The notes under the pieces: generated by a model
What the model was told of the DNA's origin: nothing
The model's database searches: none
Seen by the model: only the letters and a program-made list of their open reading frames with translations
Program-made: the position numbers and the translations under genes
In this document: positions 8,957-17,111 of the stretch, piece after piece
Position numbering within the stretch: the first letter of the stretch is position 1
How the letters are laid out: the number at the start of each line of letters is the position of its first letter
Source: Bacillota bacterium
Lineage (GTDB): Bacteria > Bacillota > Clostridia > Lachnospirales > Lachnospiraceae
Length of the DNA stretch: 64,000 nucleotides
Reading direction: 5' to 3'
Assembly: GCA_023421505.1 (NCBI GenBank)
Contig: JAEZTJ010000083.1
Location: 47,586-111,585 of the forward strand

Positions 8957-9484
8957 ATGCTTATATCTTTGTCAGAGTTAATGACCACGAAGGATAAAGT
9001 AATGCAAATCGATGCCCCTATAGAATTGGAGACGTTTGATTATCAAGGAACTTCTTATCAGTTTGCTAAGAAGGAGCCAGTTAAGCTGACACTTACCAAT
9101 CTTGGTAACAGGGTTGTGATGATTGAGGGCAGCGCGAATATTTCTCTGACCCTGTTCTGCAGCAGATGTTTGAAGGAGATTGTCTATCCAATGAACATCG
9201 AATTCCAGAAGGAGCTTGATTTTAATCTTTCGGAAGAAGAGCGAGCAGAGGGTTTGGATGAAACAAATTATATTATTGGATACAGTCTGGATGTAGACAC
9301 ATTAATTTATGATGAAATTTTAATTGGTTTTCCCATGAAGCTTTTATGTAGTGAGGATTGCAAAGGTCTATGCTTAAGTTGCGGAACTAATTTAAATGAG
9401 AAGACTTGTGACTGCGATAATTTTAGTTTTGATCCCAGAATGTCAGTAATCCGAGATATCTTCAAAAATTTTAAGGAGGTGTGA
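8957..9484 (+). CDS. yceD: YceD family protein (DUF177)
   Basis: YceD proteins are encoded next to ribosomal protein L32 across bacteria and are linked to 23S rRNA and large-subunit maturation. The 175-residue protein shows the two Cys pairs of the Gram-positive form: CSRCLKEI near residue 74, and the C-terminal CSEDCKGLCLSCG with a later CDC. CGGAGAG stands seven bases before ATG 8957. Its last codons contain the ribosome site of rpmF, so the two are translationally linked. Confidence 0.93.
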   Translation: MLISLSELMTTKDKVMQIDAPIELETFDYQGTSYQFAKKEPVKLTLTNLGNRVVMIEGSANISLTLFCSRCLKEIVYPMNIEFQKELDFNLSEEERAEGLDETNYIIGYSLDVDTLIYDEILIGFPMKLLCSEDCKGLCLSCGTNLNEKTCDCDNFSFDPRMSVIRDIFKNFKEV

Positions 9485-9486
9485 CA

Positions 9487-9669
9487 ATGTCTATTTGTCC
9501 TAAAGGTAAACATTCAAAAGCTAGAAGAGATAGCCGTAGAGCTAACTGGAAAATGAGTGCTCCTAACTTGGTTAAGTGCAGCAAATGCGGAGAACTTATG
9601 GTTCCTCATAGAGTATGTAAGGCTTGTGGTTCTTACAATAAGAAGGAAATCATTTCTTCAGCAGAATAA
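9487..9669 (+). CDS. rpmF: Ribosomal protein L32
   Basis: A 60-residue large-subunit protein starting MSICPKGKHSKARRDSRRA. The zinc ribbon is intact (CSKC, then CKAC), so this is the zinc-binding type. An in-frame GTG at 9481 overlaps the yceD stop, but AAGGAGG at 9473-9479 is correctly spaced for ATG 9487. An intrinsic terminator follows directly. Confidence 0.97.
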   Translation: MSICPKGKHSKARRDSRRANWKMSAPNLVKCSKCGELMVPHRVCKACGSYNKKEIISSAE

Positions 9670-9679
9670 TAGTAAAAGT

Positions 9680-9714
9680 AAGGCTTTCCGAAGTTTTTCG
9701 GAAAGCCTTTTTTA
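9680..9714 (+). terminator. Intrinsic terminator after rpmF
   Basis: A perfect 13-bp stem (AAGGCTTTCCGAA with TTCGGAAAGCCTT), a four-base loop and a run of T. It ends the yceD-rpmF operon. Confidence 0.95.
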
Positions 9715-9825
9715 TGGGTTTATATCAATTTTCCAGTAATTTGGATAGCTAAAGTACAAATGTAACATTTTTAAAAGAAAATTAATAAAATTGACGAAAA
9801 GTAGACATCTTCTATATATATAGTA

Positions 9826-9949
9826 ATAGTGTGAATAGTCTTGCAAAAGACATGCAGGTCCAAAGCCTCGCATACGAGGCTTATAAAGAATAGCAAAAGG
9901 CGCTATTCTTCAGGGTTTATGCCCAAAAGGCATGGGCGATAGTGTGAAT
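9826..9949 (+). repeat. Hairpin-rich dispersed repeat, family 2, full copy
   Basis: The unit is bounded by an 11-base direct repeat, ATAGTGTGAAT, at 9826-9836 and 9939-9949. Inside are hairpins GCCTCG/CGAGGC, GAATAGC/GCTATTC and GCCCA/TGGGC. A second copy lies at 44808-44909 without the first hairpin. A fragment lies on the minus strand near 39241-39290, and decayed versions may exist at 6170-6255 and 60987-61047. It codes for nothing and looks like a small non-autonomous element. Confidence 0.7.
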
Positions 9950-9972
9950 TATTGAAAAGCATAATTCACACT
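9941..9972. repeat. Hairpin AGTGTGAATTAT, shared with 18500-18531
   Basis: AGTGTGAATTAT (9941-9952) pairs perfectly with ATAATTCACACT (9961-9972). Nearly the same hairpin with another loop occurs at 18500-18531, attached there to a different repeat. The remaining bases to 10109 contain only the self-complementary CAAGTGCACTTG and no gene. Confidence 0.65.
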
Positions 9973-10109
9973 TGGAAGTCTTTGCCTGTGTAACCAAAGT
10001 ATGCAAGTGCACTTGGCGCAAGCTAATTCAAAGGGCAGGCATGTTACGTTAGTATGGTCGATTATATCATGACGGATAAATAATTTATTATGAAGGTGTG
10101 CAAAAAATT

Positions 10110-11573
10110 ATGACTAAAAGAAAAAAGACAAGAAATAAAAGTAAATATATATTGATGTTTACCGGTTTTGGTATCTTTATCCCACTAATAATCGTATATC
10201 TGTTTTTTGCTTTTTATTTTCAAAAGCATTACTATGGAAATACTGTCATTAATGGGACAAGTACATCTAATATGACGATACACGAAGCAAAGGATGCCAT
10301 CAATTCGCAGGTGAAGGATTACCTTTTGACAATTGAAGAAAGAAATGGTATATCAGATTATATTACCGGTGAAATAATTAATCTGCATACAGTTTTTGAT
10401 GATAGTCTATCAGATATATTAAAGGAACAAAAGACTTTTACCTGGCCTGTATCAATATTTAGGACACATGAGCTTACTGTCAATACAATGCTTAATTATG
10501 ATGAGTCTTTATTAAAAAAGTACTTTAAGAAGCTGAATTGTTTTGATCAGGCTAATGTGATTAATCCAGAGAATGCAACGATATCTGAATATGGTACAAA
10601 TGGATTTGAGATCGTTCCGGAAAAACAGGGTGCCAAAGTAGTGGAGGATAAATTATTTGAAGCTATTCGTAATGCAATCTATTCCTTAGCCCCCTCTTTA
10701 TCAATCGAGAAAGAGGGCTGTTATGAAGAACCTTTGATAACAGCTGAAAATCCTAAGCTGCAAAAGGCATTAAAGAAGATGAATCAAATTGCTGCAACAG
10801 AGATAACCTATGAATTCGGTGAGGTTACTGAAATACTGAATGGAGAGCAGATTAGCAAGTGGATTTCAGTAAATGAAGATTTTGTAGTGGAATTTGATGA
10901 AAATGGGATAAAGGAATATGTAGATTATATCGGTAAGACCTATAATTCCTTTGGCAGAGTCAGGGAATTCAAGACCTCTTACGGGGATGTGATTAAAGTT
11001 TCGGGCGGAGATTATGGCTGGTGGTTGAATCGGCCTGAGGAAGTAGCAGAATTAAGAGAATTAATTCGTAAGGGCGTAAAGCAGAAGAGAACGCCAATCT
11101 ATTTTCAGACAGCACAGCAATATGGCAAGGATGATATTGGCGACACCTATGTGGAAGTAAACCTTACAGCGCAGCATTTATTTTTCTATAAGGATGGAAA
11201 ACGCATTCTGGAATCCGATTTTGTATCTGGAAATGTATCAAAAAAGTTTGGCACACCAACCGGAACTTATCCGGTACAATATAAGCAAAATGATGCTACG
11301 TTGGTGGGAGAGGACTATGAAACACCAGTAAAATACTGGATGCCCTTTAATAAGAATATCGGTTTTCATGATGCATCCTGGAGAAGTAAATTCGGTAAAG
11401 ATATCTATCTGACCAATGGATCACACGGATGTATCAATATGCCCCCGGCAAATGCGAAAAAAATGTTTCAAAATATTCAAAGGGGAGTTGCAGTTGTAGT
11501 ATATAAGCTGCCCGGAACAGAAACCTATGATGTGAATAAGCTCAAAGGAAAGAATAAGACAACATCTGAGTAA
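10110..11573 (+). CDS. L,D-transpeptidase (YkuD domain) with membrane anchor
   Basis: The enzyme should form 3-3 cross-links in peptidoglycan or attach proteins to it on the outer face of the membrane. The 487 residues start with a Lys-rich cytoplasmic tail and one membrane segment (residues ~12-35). A long extracytoplasmic region of the peptidoglycan-binding type follows, and the YkuD domain is at the C-terminus. The catalytic motif SHGCINM is intact, with the preceding GFHDASWR loop. GTG 10098 is in frame but overlaps AAGGTG, which serves ATG 10110. A terminator follows, so the gene is monocistronic. Confidence 0.92.
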   Translation: MTKRKKTRNKSKYILMFTGFGIFIPLIIVYLFFAFYFQKHYYGNTVINGTSTSNMTIHEAKDAINSQVKDYLLTIEERNGISDYITGEIINLHTVFDDSLSDILKEQKTFTWPVSIFRTHELTVNTMLNYDESLLKKYFKKLNCFDQANVINPENATISEYGTNGFEIVPEKQGAKVVEDKLFEAIRNAIYSLAPSLSIEKEGCYEEPLITAENPKLQKALKKMNQIAATEITYEFGEVTEILNGEQISKWISVNEDFVVEFDENGIKEYVDYIGKTYNSFGRVREFKTSYGDVIKVSGGDYGWWLNRPEEVAELRELIRKGVKQKRTPIYFQTAQQYGKDDIGDTYVEVNLTAQHLFFYKDGKRILESDFVSGNVSKKFGTPTGTYPVQYKQNDATLVGEDYETPVKYWMPFNKNIGFHDASWRSKFGKDIYLTNGSHGCINMPPANAKKMFQNIQRGVAVVVYKLPGTETYDVNKLKGKNKTTSE

Positions 11574-11578
11574 AAAGT

Positions 11579-11616
11579 AACCTGACTGTTATAAATAGAA
11601 ACAGTCAGGTTTTTTG
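11579..11616 (+). terminator. Intrinsic terminator after the L,D-transpeptidase
   Basis: A 12-bp stem (AACCTGACTGTT with AACAGTCAGGTT) is followed by a T-tract. It separates the L,D-transpeptidase from the lasso locus. Confidence 0.95.
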
Positions 11617-11771
11617 TGTCATAATTCTCAAAAATTCATATCGTGAGTAGTATAAGTAATTATTTAGTGTCAATAGGTTTTTCTCGGCACAAACTAATTC
11701 AAAGATACTTTTTTATGGAAATGTCAGCTTGAGAGCTTGGTGCTTTATAATATATGATTAGGTGAATAGAT

Positions 11772-12053
11772 ATGAATATGATTACATTGCAAAGTATGAT
11801 TGTACAAAATGAAGAAATTGCTGCAGCCGAAATGGATGAGGAATTCGTAATGATGAACATTAAGACGGGGAACTATTATAGTCTTGGAAATACGGGAAGC
11901 ATAATATGGAAAATGCTTTCACATCCAATTTTGGTAGATACGCTTATTGAAGATCTGATAGAAAAGTACCAGGTGACAAGACAGCAATGTGAAGAGGAGG
12001 TAATCACTTTTCTTAATGAAATGAATGGGGAAGGATTGATCCATATAAAATGA
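11772..12053 (+). CDS. Lasso peptide biosynthesis B1 protein (PqqD-like RRE)
   Basis: A 93-residue PqqD-fold protein. In lasso pathways the separate B1 protein binds the leader peptide and presents it to the B2 protease. The PqqD signature is clear: GNYYSLGNTGSIIWKML followed by helices ending in LIHIK. AGGTG stands seven bases before ATG 11772. Its stop overlaps the start of the cyclase gene (ATGA), so the two are translationally coupled. PqqD domains also serve other RiPPs; the neighbours decide for lasso. Confidence 0.88.
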   Translation: MNMITLQSMIVQNEEIAAAEMDEEFVMMNIKTGNYYSLGNTGSIIWKMLSHPILVDTLIEDLIEKYQVTRQQCEEEVITFLNEMNGEGLIHIK

Positions 12054-13900
12054 GTGCAATATTTGGTATTATCAATATGAATGGAGACCCTGTAAAGGCT
12101 GAATATCTGGAAACAATGAAGAATAAAATCAGCCATTACGGGATGGATGCACAGGATTTTAGATATTATAATAATATTGGCCTTGGATGTTGCAGTAATC
12201 ATATCAGTAACTATTCACAATCAGATACTCTAGTGCTCTATGATGCACAGCACGAGCTTACGCTAGTTAGTGATGCTGTTATTTATAACAGGGAGGAATT
12301 ATTTCATAAATATCTTGGTAACGAGAATAAGGAGATTTCTACCCAAGCTTTTCTTATGAAAGCTTTTATAAAATGGGGTGAGGACTTCCCTAAATACTTA
12401 AATGGTGATTTCACAGTTGCAATCTGGGATCATAAAAAGAAGCGGTGCATATTGATCAGGGACCATCTGGGAGTACGCCCAATTTATTATTTTTATAATA
12501 AACTGACCTTTGCCTTTGCAACAGATTACAGGGCCTTACTTAAGCTGCCCTTTGTCGGAAAGCAGTTGGATGAGATTAAGTTTTATGCTCTGCTAAGTGA
12601 TACCTATCATATTGATACAGAAAGCACCTATTTTGCTCAGATAAAACGACTTCCTCAGGCACATATTATGTGCATGGATGAACAGGGGGTCTATAAAAGG
12701 AAATATTGGACACCCGGAGCAGGGAAAAAAATAGTATTTCAAACAGAAGAGGAATATGCATCACAATTATATAAAATTGTAGATGATGCAGTGAGGCTCA
12801 GGGTAAATCAAACAAATAAAAAAATAGGATCTGAAATTAGTGGAGGTCTTGATTCCTCGGTGGTAACGGTTCTTGCTAGCAGGGAGCTAAATATAACGAA
12901 TAAAAAACTGATAGCATACTCCTGGTCACCAAGCTTTGAATTGCTGGAGCAACAAGAAAAGGACGAAAGGTTAATCATTCAAAAAATATGTGAAAAGGAA
13001 GACTTCGAGTGCAGATTTAGAGTCTCTTCAAAGACTGCAAAACAGGAGGCAGACTGCAAGGCAGCATTAACGGATGGATATAGAAGCGAAGCGCTACATG
13101 GAATTTTAGAAGAAATGTCTTCCGAAGGAATAAGATGTATGCTTAGTGGTTGGGGTGGAGATGAAGGAATCAGCCACCGAGCAGATATCATTGAGCTTAT
13201 TATATCTGGGTATTTGGGACATTTTCTGAAAGAAGCTAAAATTTTGGCCAGAGGATCTCTTCTGCGATTAATAAAAGTGATACTTTCGGTGCCTGTTATC
13301 CTGCTGCTTCGCCCTTATAGTATATTTGGTACTCAGAACAAAGGCATACCGAGAATTGTAAAGAAGGAATATGAAAAAAGAATAAAAAAGCTATGTAAAA
13401 GAGATATCCTTGCTTTTAAAATAAATCCAATAAAGCATATTGAATCGGGGGTTAGCGTAAGCAGAACAGAGATAATGGCATGGTTGGGTGCCGACTATAA
13501 TATACAATATATGTTCCCTCTACTAGATTACCGGGTTATAGATTATGCAATGTCCATTCCTAAGTATCTGTATTATAAGCAGGCTACCAGCAGATATATA
13601 TACAGAAAAGCCTTTGAAAAGATATTACCTCATGAACTATGTTATAATACGAGTAAAATTGATAATGCCAATGTAATATTTATACAAAAAACAGATAACA
13701 GTCAGGAAAGGGCAGAAATAACTTCGGCTTTCATACATCAGGAATTATTTGTTCCCTATATTGACTGGAATATTATTACAAAACTGCTAGAGCAGAAGTA
13801 TTTCCTGAAAACATCAAGAGGCAGTATTTTCACCTTATTAAAAATTCAGGTATGCTACGATATACAACGGCTTCTGGATGATGCATTAAGGGAACGTTAA
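12050..13900 (+). CDS. Lasso peptide cyclase (asparagine-synthetase-like, C protein)
   Basis: A 616-residue member of the asparagine synthetase B fold. In lasso pathways this enzyme adenylates the Asp/Glu side chain and closes the macrolactam ring with the core N-terminus. The N-terminal half resembles a glutaminase domain but begins MSAIFGI, without the catalytic Cys2 of true asparagine synthetases. The ATP pyrophosphatase loop SGGLDSS is intact near residue 263. A second conserved block is LSGWGGDEGISHR. Lack of the glutaminase Cys plus the coupling to B1 favours cyclase over asparagine synthesis. Confidence 0.88.
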   Translation: MSAIFGIINMNGDPVKAEYLETMKNKISHYGMDAQDFRYYNNIGLGCCSNHISNYSQSDTLVLYDAQHELTLVSDAVIYNREELFHKYLGNENKEISTQAFLMKAFIKWGEDFPKYLNGDFTVAIWDHKKKRCILIRDHLGVRPIYYFYNKLTFAFATDYRALLKLPFVGKQLDEIKFYALLSDTYHIDTESTYFAQIKRLPQAHIMCMDEQGVYKRKYWTPGAGKKIVFQTEEEYASQLYKIVDDAVRLRVNQTNKKIGSEISGGLDSSVVTVLASRELNITNKKLIAYSWSPSFELLEQQEKDERLIIQKICEKEDFECRFRVSSKTAKQEADCKAALTDGYRSEALHGILEEMSSEGIRCMLSGWGGDEGISHRADIIELIISGYLGHFLKEAKILARGSLLRLIKVILSVPVILLLRPYSIFGTQNKGIPRIVKKEYEKRIKKLCKRDILAFKINPIKHIESGVSVSRTEIMAWLGADYNIQYMFPLLDYRVIDYAMSIPKYLYYKQATSRYIYRKAFEKILPHELCYNTSKIDNANVIFIQKTDNSQERAEITSAFIHQELFVPYIDWNIITKLLEQKYFLKTSRGSIFTLLKIQVCYDIQRLLDDALRER

Positions 13901-13944
13901 GGAATATTCAAATTTTAAAGTGTATACGACTGCAGTATAGATGA

Positions 13945-13996
13945 ATAGAAGAACAAAGCTATTTGTAATTTATGCCACATAGCTTTGTTCTTCTAT
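13945..13996. terminator. 18-bp hairpin between the cyclase gene and the convergent precursor gene
   Basis: ATAGAAGAACAAAGCTAT (13945-13962) pairs perfectly with 13979-13996. It sits between the end of the cyclase gene and the end of the minus-strand precursor gene, so it may end both transcripts. Neither side has a strong T-tract. Confidence 0.6.
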
Positions 13997-14048
13997 AAAA
14001 GAATCATTCTCAACTACATTAAATATAATAGATGGAACTTATTAAAGC

Positions 14049-14180
14049 TTAACTTGGTCCTTGAACACCCAATATCTCAATCGGTAGGATGACGATACCG
14101 CTTTCAGTATGTTTTCTTGCATCAAGGCACTGTAATTGAGGTGTTTCCCATAACAATTTGCCTGATTGAGCTTCCTTCAT
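14049..14180 (-). CDS. Lasso peptide precursor (A peptide), previously unlisted small ORF
   Basis: A 43-codon ORF with a perfect ribosome site (AAAGGAGG at 14188-14195, seven bases before ATG 14180). The leader contains LWETPQLQCLDARKHTE. W-x2-P-x-L matches the Y-x2-P-x-L recognition motif of B1 proteins, and Thr occupies position -2. The predicted core is SGIVILPIEILGVQGPS. Ser1 and Glu9 would form a nine-residue ring, and an eight-residue tail ends in Ser. Paeninodin-type precursors have the same layout: Thr -2, acidic residue at 9, C-terminal Ser phosphorylated by an HPr-kinase-like enzyme. It is antisense to its biosynthetic genes but enclosed by them. The exact core boundary is inference. 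Confidence 0.8.
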   Translation of the reverse strand: MKEAQSGKLLWETPQLQCLDARKHTESGIVILPIEILGVQGPS

Positions 14181-14353
14181 GTTAAATCCTCCTTTATTAT
14201 AGCAATAATAAAAAATATTTGTATCATAAAGATTAATTAACTCATAAGTTATATCAGATATATTTGCCCAATGTTTACAGATATCTAATATAGTATATGT
14301 CGTTATATAAATTATTGTGCCGACTTACTGGAAGATTAGGAGCGGTTATTCGT

Positions 14354-15577
14354 ATGAGTAATAATTTGATATATAGTAAGGAATTTAATACGTTAGAAAT
14401 GAGACTGTTAATCCTTTGCTCTATATATAATCTCTCCGATAAGCAGAGGACAAAAATAGAGGATTTATTTCGCGAAGGTATTAATTGGGATGATTTTTAT
14501 AAGCTGGCTGTAAAAAATAAGATTTATCCTATTATTTATAGAAATTTAAAGAGGCTCAATAACAATATTTTAGATGAGAATACAATCAGGAAGTTTGAAT
14601 GGATATGTAAAGAAAACCGTATAAGGGCACTGCAGCTCACAAAGGAGCTGACAAAGCTGATGGAGCTTTTTAAGCAAAGGGATGTCAGAGCGATATCAGT
14701 GAAGGGACCGCTGCTTGCTATGGCTTTATACCAGGATCCGAGCATGAGGGTATCAAGAGATTTAGATATTCTGGTTGATTTTTCTGATCTTAACAAAGCG
14801 AATGAGCTTCTTATAGAGGCGGGTTATACATTAGATAACAATGTTAGGAACCTTACCAGAAAACAAAAAGAGCAATATATAAAGTCATCGCATCATTTCT
14901 CTTATTCAAATAATCTGGAAGACCAAATCGAATTACATTGGAGATTGTCAAAGGATTATTATAACTTGCCTTTTGCAGATATATGGGATAAGAAAAAGGA
15001 AATCGATATATTCGGTAGGAACATGAATGTATTATCAGAAGAAGAAAATCTATTGTATTTGATTTATCATGGCTCAAAGCATGCATGGAAAAGGCTGGGA
15101 TGGCTATGTGATATTTATCAGATCATTAAGAATAATCAATTGGATTGGAACTGTCTTATGAATAGAGCAGAGCAGCTTCAAATCACACACATGGTAATAC
15201 AATCCATCATTTTACTCAAGAAGCTTTATGGATTAAAACCGCATATTAAATTTGATATAAGTAAAAAAGAGGTGATGACAGCAAAGCACCTAGCAGTAAT
15301 ATCCACCTTTTTTATAATGAATCTGGATGAGAGAGCAGAAATGCAGGGCCATTCTCTTTTCTATAGGTATAATAAATATTTGTGGATATGGTATAGAAGC
15401 TACGGTAGAAGATTATTACTCATTGTAAATCATTTCATACCTACGATTGAGGATTATAAAACAATGGAGTTGCAGGATCGATATTATAATATTTACTATA
15501 TGCTGCGGTTTTTTTGTATTGTGAAGAAATGTAAAAAATATCTTTTTCTGCAAAATAAGAGAAAAGCTTCGCTATAA
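14354..15577 (+). CDS. Nucleotidyltransferase family protein of the lasso locus
   Basis: About 407 residues, of the uncharacterised nucleotidyltransferase family that accompanies lasso loci and capsule-type clusters. The active-site region is visible: VKGPLLAMALYQDPSMR, then RDLDILV with the D-x-D metal pair, then the helical C-terminal half with LIYHGSKHAW. The frame opens at ATG 14297 with no ribosome site; ATG 14354 has AGGAG 11 bases upstream and is weakly preferred. In the paeninodin cluster a homologous gene is present, with an unclear role, perhaps transfer of a nucleotide or sugar to the peptide. Confidence 0.75.
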   Translation: MSNNLIYSKEFNTLEMRLLILCSIYNLSDKQRTKIEDLFREGINWDDFYKLAVKNKIYPIIYRNLKRLNNNILDENTIRKFEWICKENRIRALQLTKELTKLMELFKQRDVRAISVKGPLLAMALYQDPSMRVSRDLDILVDFSDLNKANELLIEAGYTLDNNVRNLTRKQKEQYIKSSHHFSYSNNLEDQIELHWRLSKDYYNLPFADIWDKKKEIDIFGRNMNVLSEEENLLYLIYHGSKHAWKRLGWLCDIYQIIKNNQLDWNCLMNRAEQLQITHMVIQSIILLKKLYGLKPHIKFDISKKEVMTAKHLAVISTFFIMNLDERAEMQGHSLFYRYNKYLWIWYRSYGRRLLLIVNHFIPTIEDYKTMELQDRYYNIYYMLRFFCIVKKCKKYLFLQNKRKASL

Positions 15578-15602
15578 TATCAATATTGCAGTGTAGAAAT
15601 CA

Positions 15603-16601
15603 ATGACAATACGCTGGGAAGAAATGAAGCCAAATGATGTTTTCGTATACAATAATCAAACTCTATCTTTGGGTAAATCTTTAATTGGAAAAGAGGATGT
15701 CGTGAATACATATAAAGCCTTTGGTCTAATAATTGAGTCTGAAATCGTTATCGACGACTTAATAGCAGGTAGCTTAGAGAAGCCTGATGTTATAATTGTA
15801 AAAGGCAGTGCCCCAGATACCTTTGAGAACACAGTAATAGATACTCCCAGTGTAAAAATAAGCAATGATAAATATTTTTCACTTATTCATAATGTAGCGA
15901 AATATTATGTGGAGAAGGGAAGATATATCATTGTAGAGCCCTTTGAAGCTTCTGCTGAGGAAGAAGTGAAGCTTTATCTATTAGGCAATTGTATGGGAGC
16001 TTTGCTATATCAGAGAAGAATTTTACCTCTTCATGCAAGCTGTGTCAATGTAAATGAAAATGGAATACTGCTAGTAGGAGATTCCGGTGCCGGCAAATCA
16101 ACAATAGCATCCGTTCTCCTAAAGAATGGCTATAAGCTGCTTACTGACGATGTGGCTGCGATTGACTTTAATAAAAATAAGGAGACGGTAATATATCCGG
16201 GCTACCCAAGTCAGAAGCTTTGGGAGGACACAATAGAGCGTATCGGAGTGGAAGAACCAAAGCTATCATTAATCAGAATATCAAAGGAACTTCATAAATA
16301 CTCAGTTAAGAGGAACTCAAATTTTAAGGATGGTACTACGCCTGTGAAAATAATTTTTGAAATTGTACCTGCAGAAATCACGGAAATTCAATTGGAAGAG
16401 GTTAAGGGTACTAAAAAATTAAATGTAATTTTTAAGAATACCTATAGGAAGTTATTTGTTGAAGCTATGGAAATAAGGGAGTGGTATTTCGGAAGCTGTA
16501 TTGCAATTGCCAATCAAGTAGCGGTTTATCGGATTTTGAGGCCCCGGATGGAGCATTTAGAAAATGACATAGCCGAACTTATAATGGAGAAGGTAGATTG
16601 A
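15603..16601 (+). CDS. HPr-kinase-like lasso peptide kinase
   Basis: A 332-residue protein whose C-terminal half has the HPr kinase fold: Walker A GDSGAGKST near residues 159-167, then LLTDDVAAI and PGYPSQKLWEDT. The preceding PLHASCV strand is also typical. In paeninodin-type lasso loci such enzymes phosphorylate the C-terminal Ser of the precursor. The precursor here ends in Ser, which fits. It lacks the N-terminal domain of true HprK. The start has no clear ribosome site; it begins 25 bases after the nucleotidyltransferase gene, probably in one operon. Confidence 0.82.
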   Translation: MTIRWEEMKPNDVFVYNNQTLSLGKSLIGKEDVVNTYKAFGLIIESEIVIDDLIAGSLEKPDVIIVKGSAPDTFENTVIDTPSVKISNDKYFSLIHNVAKYYVEKGRYIIVEPFEASAEEEVKLYLLGNCMGALLYQRRILPLHASCVNVNENGILLVGDSGAGKSTIASVLLKNGYKLLTDDVAAIDFNKNKETVIYPGYPSQKLWEDTIERIGVEEPKLSLIRISKELHKYSVKRNSNFKDGTTPVKIIFEIVPAEITEIQLEEVKGTKKLNVIFKNTYRKLFVEAMEIREWYFGSCIAIANQVAVYRILRPRMEHLENDIAELIMEKVD

Positions 16602-16615
16602 AAAATTAAAGATTT

Positions 16616-16670
16616 TTCAATCGGCAAATTTGTGCGCTGCCCAAATTCGCAGGTTTTGGCGTCATGGAGG
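16616..16670 (+). repeat. 55-base repeat, family 3, copy 1 (carries a Shine-Dalgarno)
   Basis: This stretch matches 18446-18500 in inverted orientation with four differences in 55 bases. It ends in ATGGAGG, which is the ribosome site of the lasso B2 gene six bases later. A hairpin (GATTGAAAAAT with ATTTTTCAATC) overlaps its left end and the kinase stop codon. Confidence 0.85.
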
Positions 16671-16676
16671 ATTAAA

Positions 16677-17111
16677 GTGAAGTATATTGTTAAATTTATT
16701 AAGCTGCCGCTGCAATTAAAATTGATTTATATTGAAGCATTTCTTATATTAGGCTTAACTAGATTTTTAATCTGGAAATTTAAATTCAAACGGATTGCAG
16801 GTTTCATAGGTAAAGTAAATCATGAAACAGAATTAACTGATACGAAAAAGGAATTGAAAAAGGTCAAACTTATTTCATATGCTGTAAGGACAATGAGCAA
16901 GTATACTTTATGGAAAAGTAATTGTCTGACCCAAGCATTTACTGCGAAATTAATGCTAGACAGGAGAAAGCTTGAAAGTACCGTATATCTTGGTGTGGCT
17001 AAGGGTAGTAATAATCAGATGATAGCACATGCCTGGATCAGGTGCGGTAAAATATTCGTGACAGGCGGAGATGGAAGTAAGTATTATACTGTGACAGGTA
17101 AATTTTCCTAA
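16677..17111 (+). CDS. Lasso peptide leader protease (B2, transglutaminase-like)
   Basis: The B2 enzyme cleaves the leader after the conserved Thr-x pair so that the C protein can close the ring. The 144 residues contain the Cys-His-Asp triad of the family: Cys83 in SNCLTQAF, His118 in IAHAWI, Asp132 in TGGDG. The N-terminal 35 residues are hydrophobic, as in other B2 proteins. The frame runs upstream to 16632 through the repeat, but GGAGG at 16666-16670 serves GTG 16677. It is the last gene of the locus; no ABC exporter follows. Confidence 0.87.
   Translation: MKYIVKFIKLPLQLKLIYIEAFLILGLTRFLIWKFKFKRIAGFIGKVNHETELTDTKKELKKVKLISYAVRTMSKYTLWKSNCLTQAFTAKLMLDRRKLESTVYLGVAKGSNNQMIAHAWIRCGKIFVTGGDGSKYYTVTGKFS

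Noticed and set aside
9999..10014. Palindrome CAAGTGCACTTG as an operator
   Set aside because: It is an isolated 12-base palindrome far from a promoter-like sequence and with no regulator gene nearby.
11753..11758. TATGAT as -10 box of the lasso B1 gene
   Set aside because: Transcription would begin in or after the ribosome site of B1, leaving no usable leader.
12050..13900. True asparagine synthetase
   Set aside because: The glutaminase Cys2 is absent and the gene is translationally coupled to a PqqD-like B1 gene with a B2 protease nearby, which favours a lasso cyclase.
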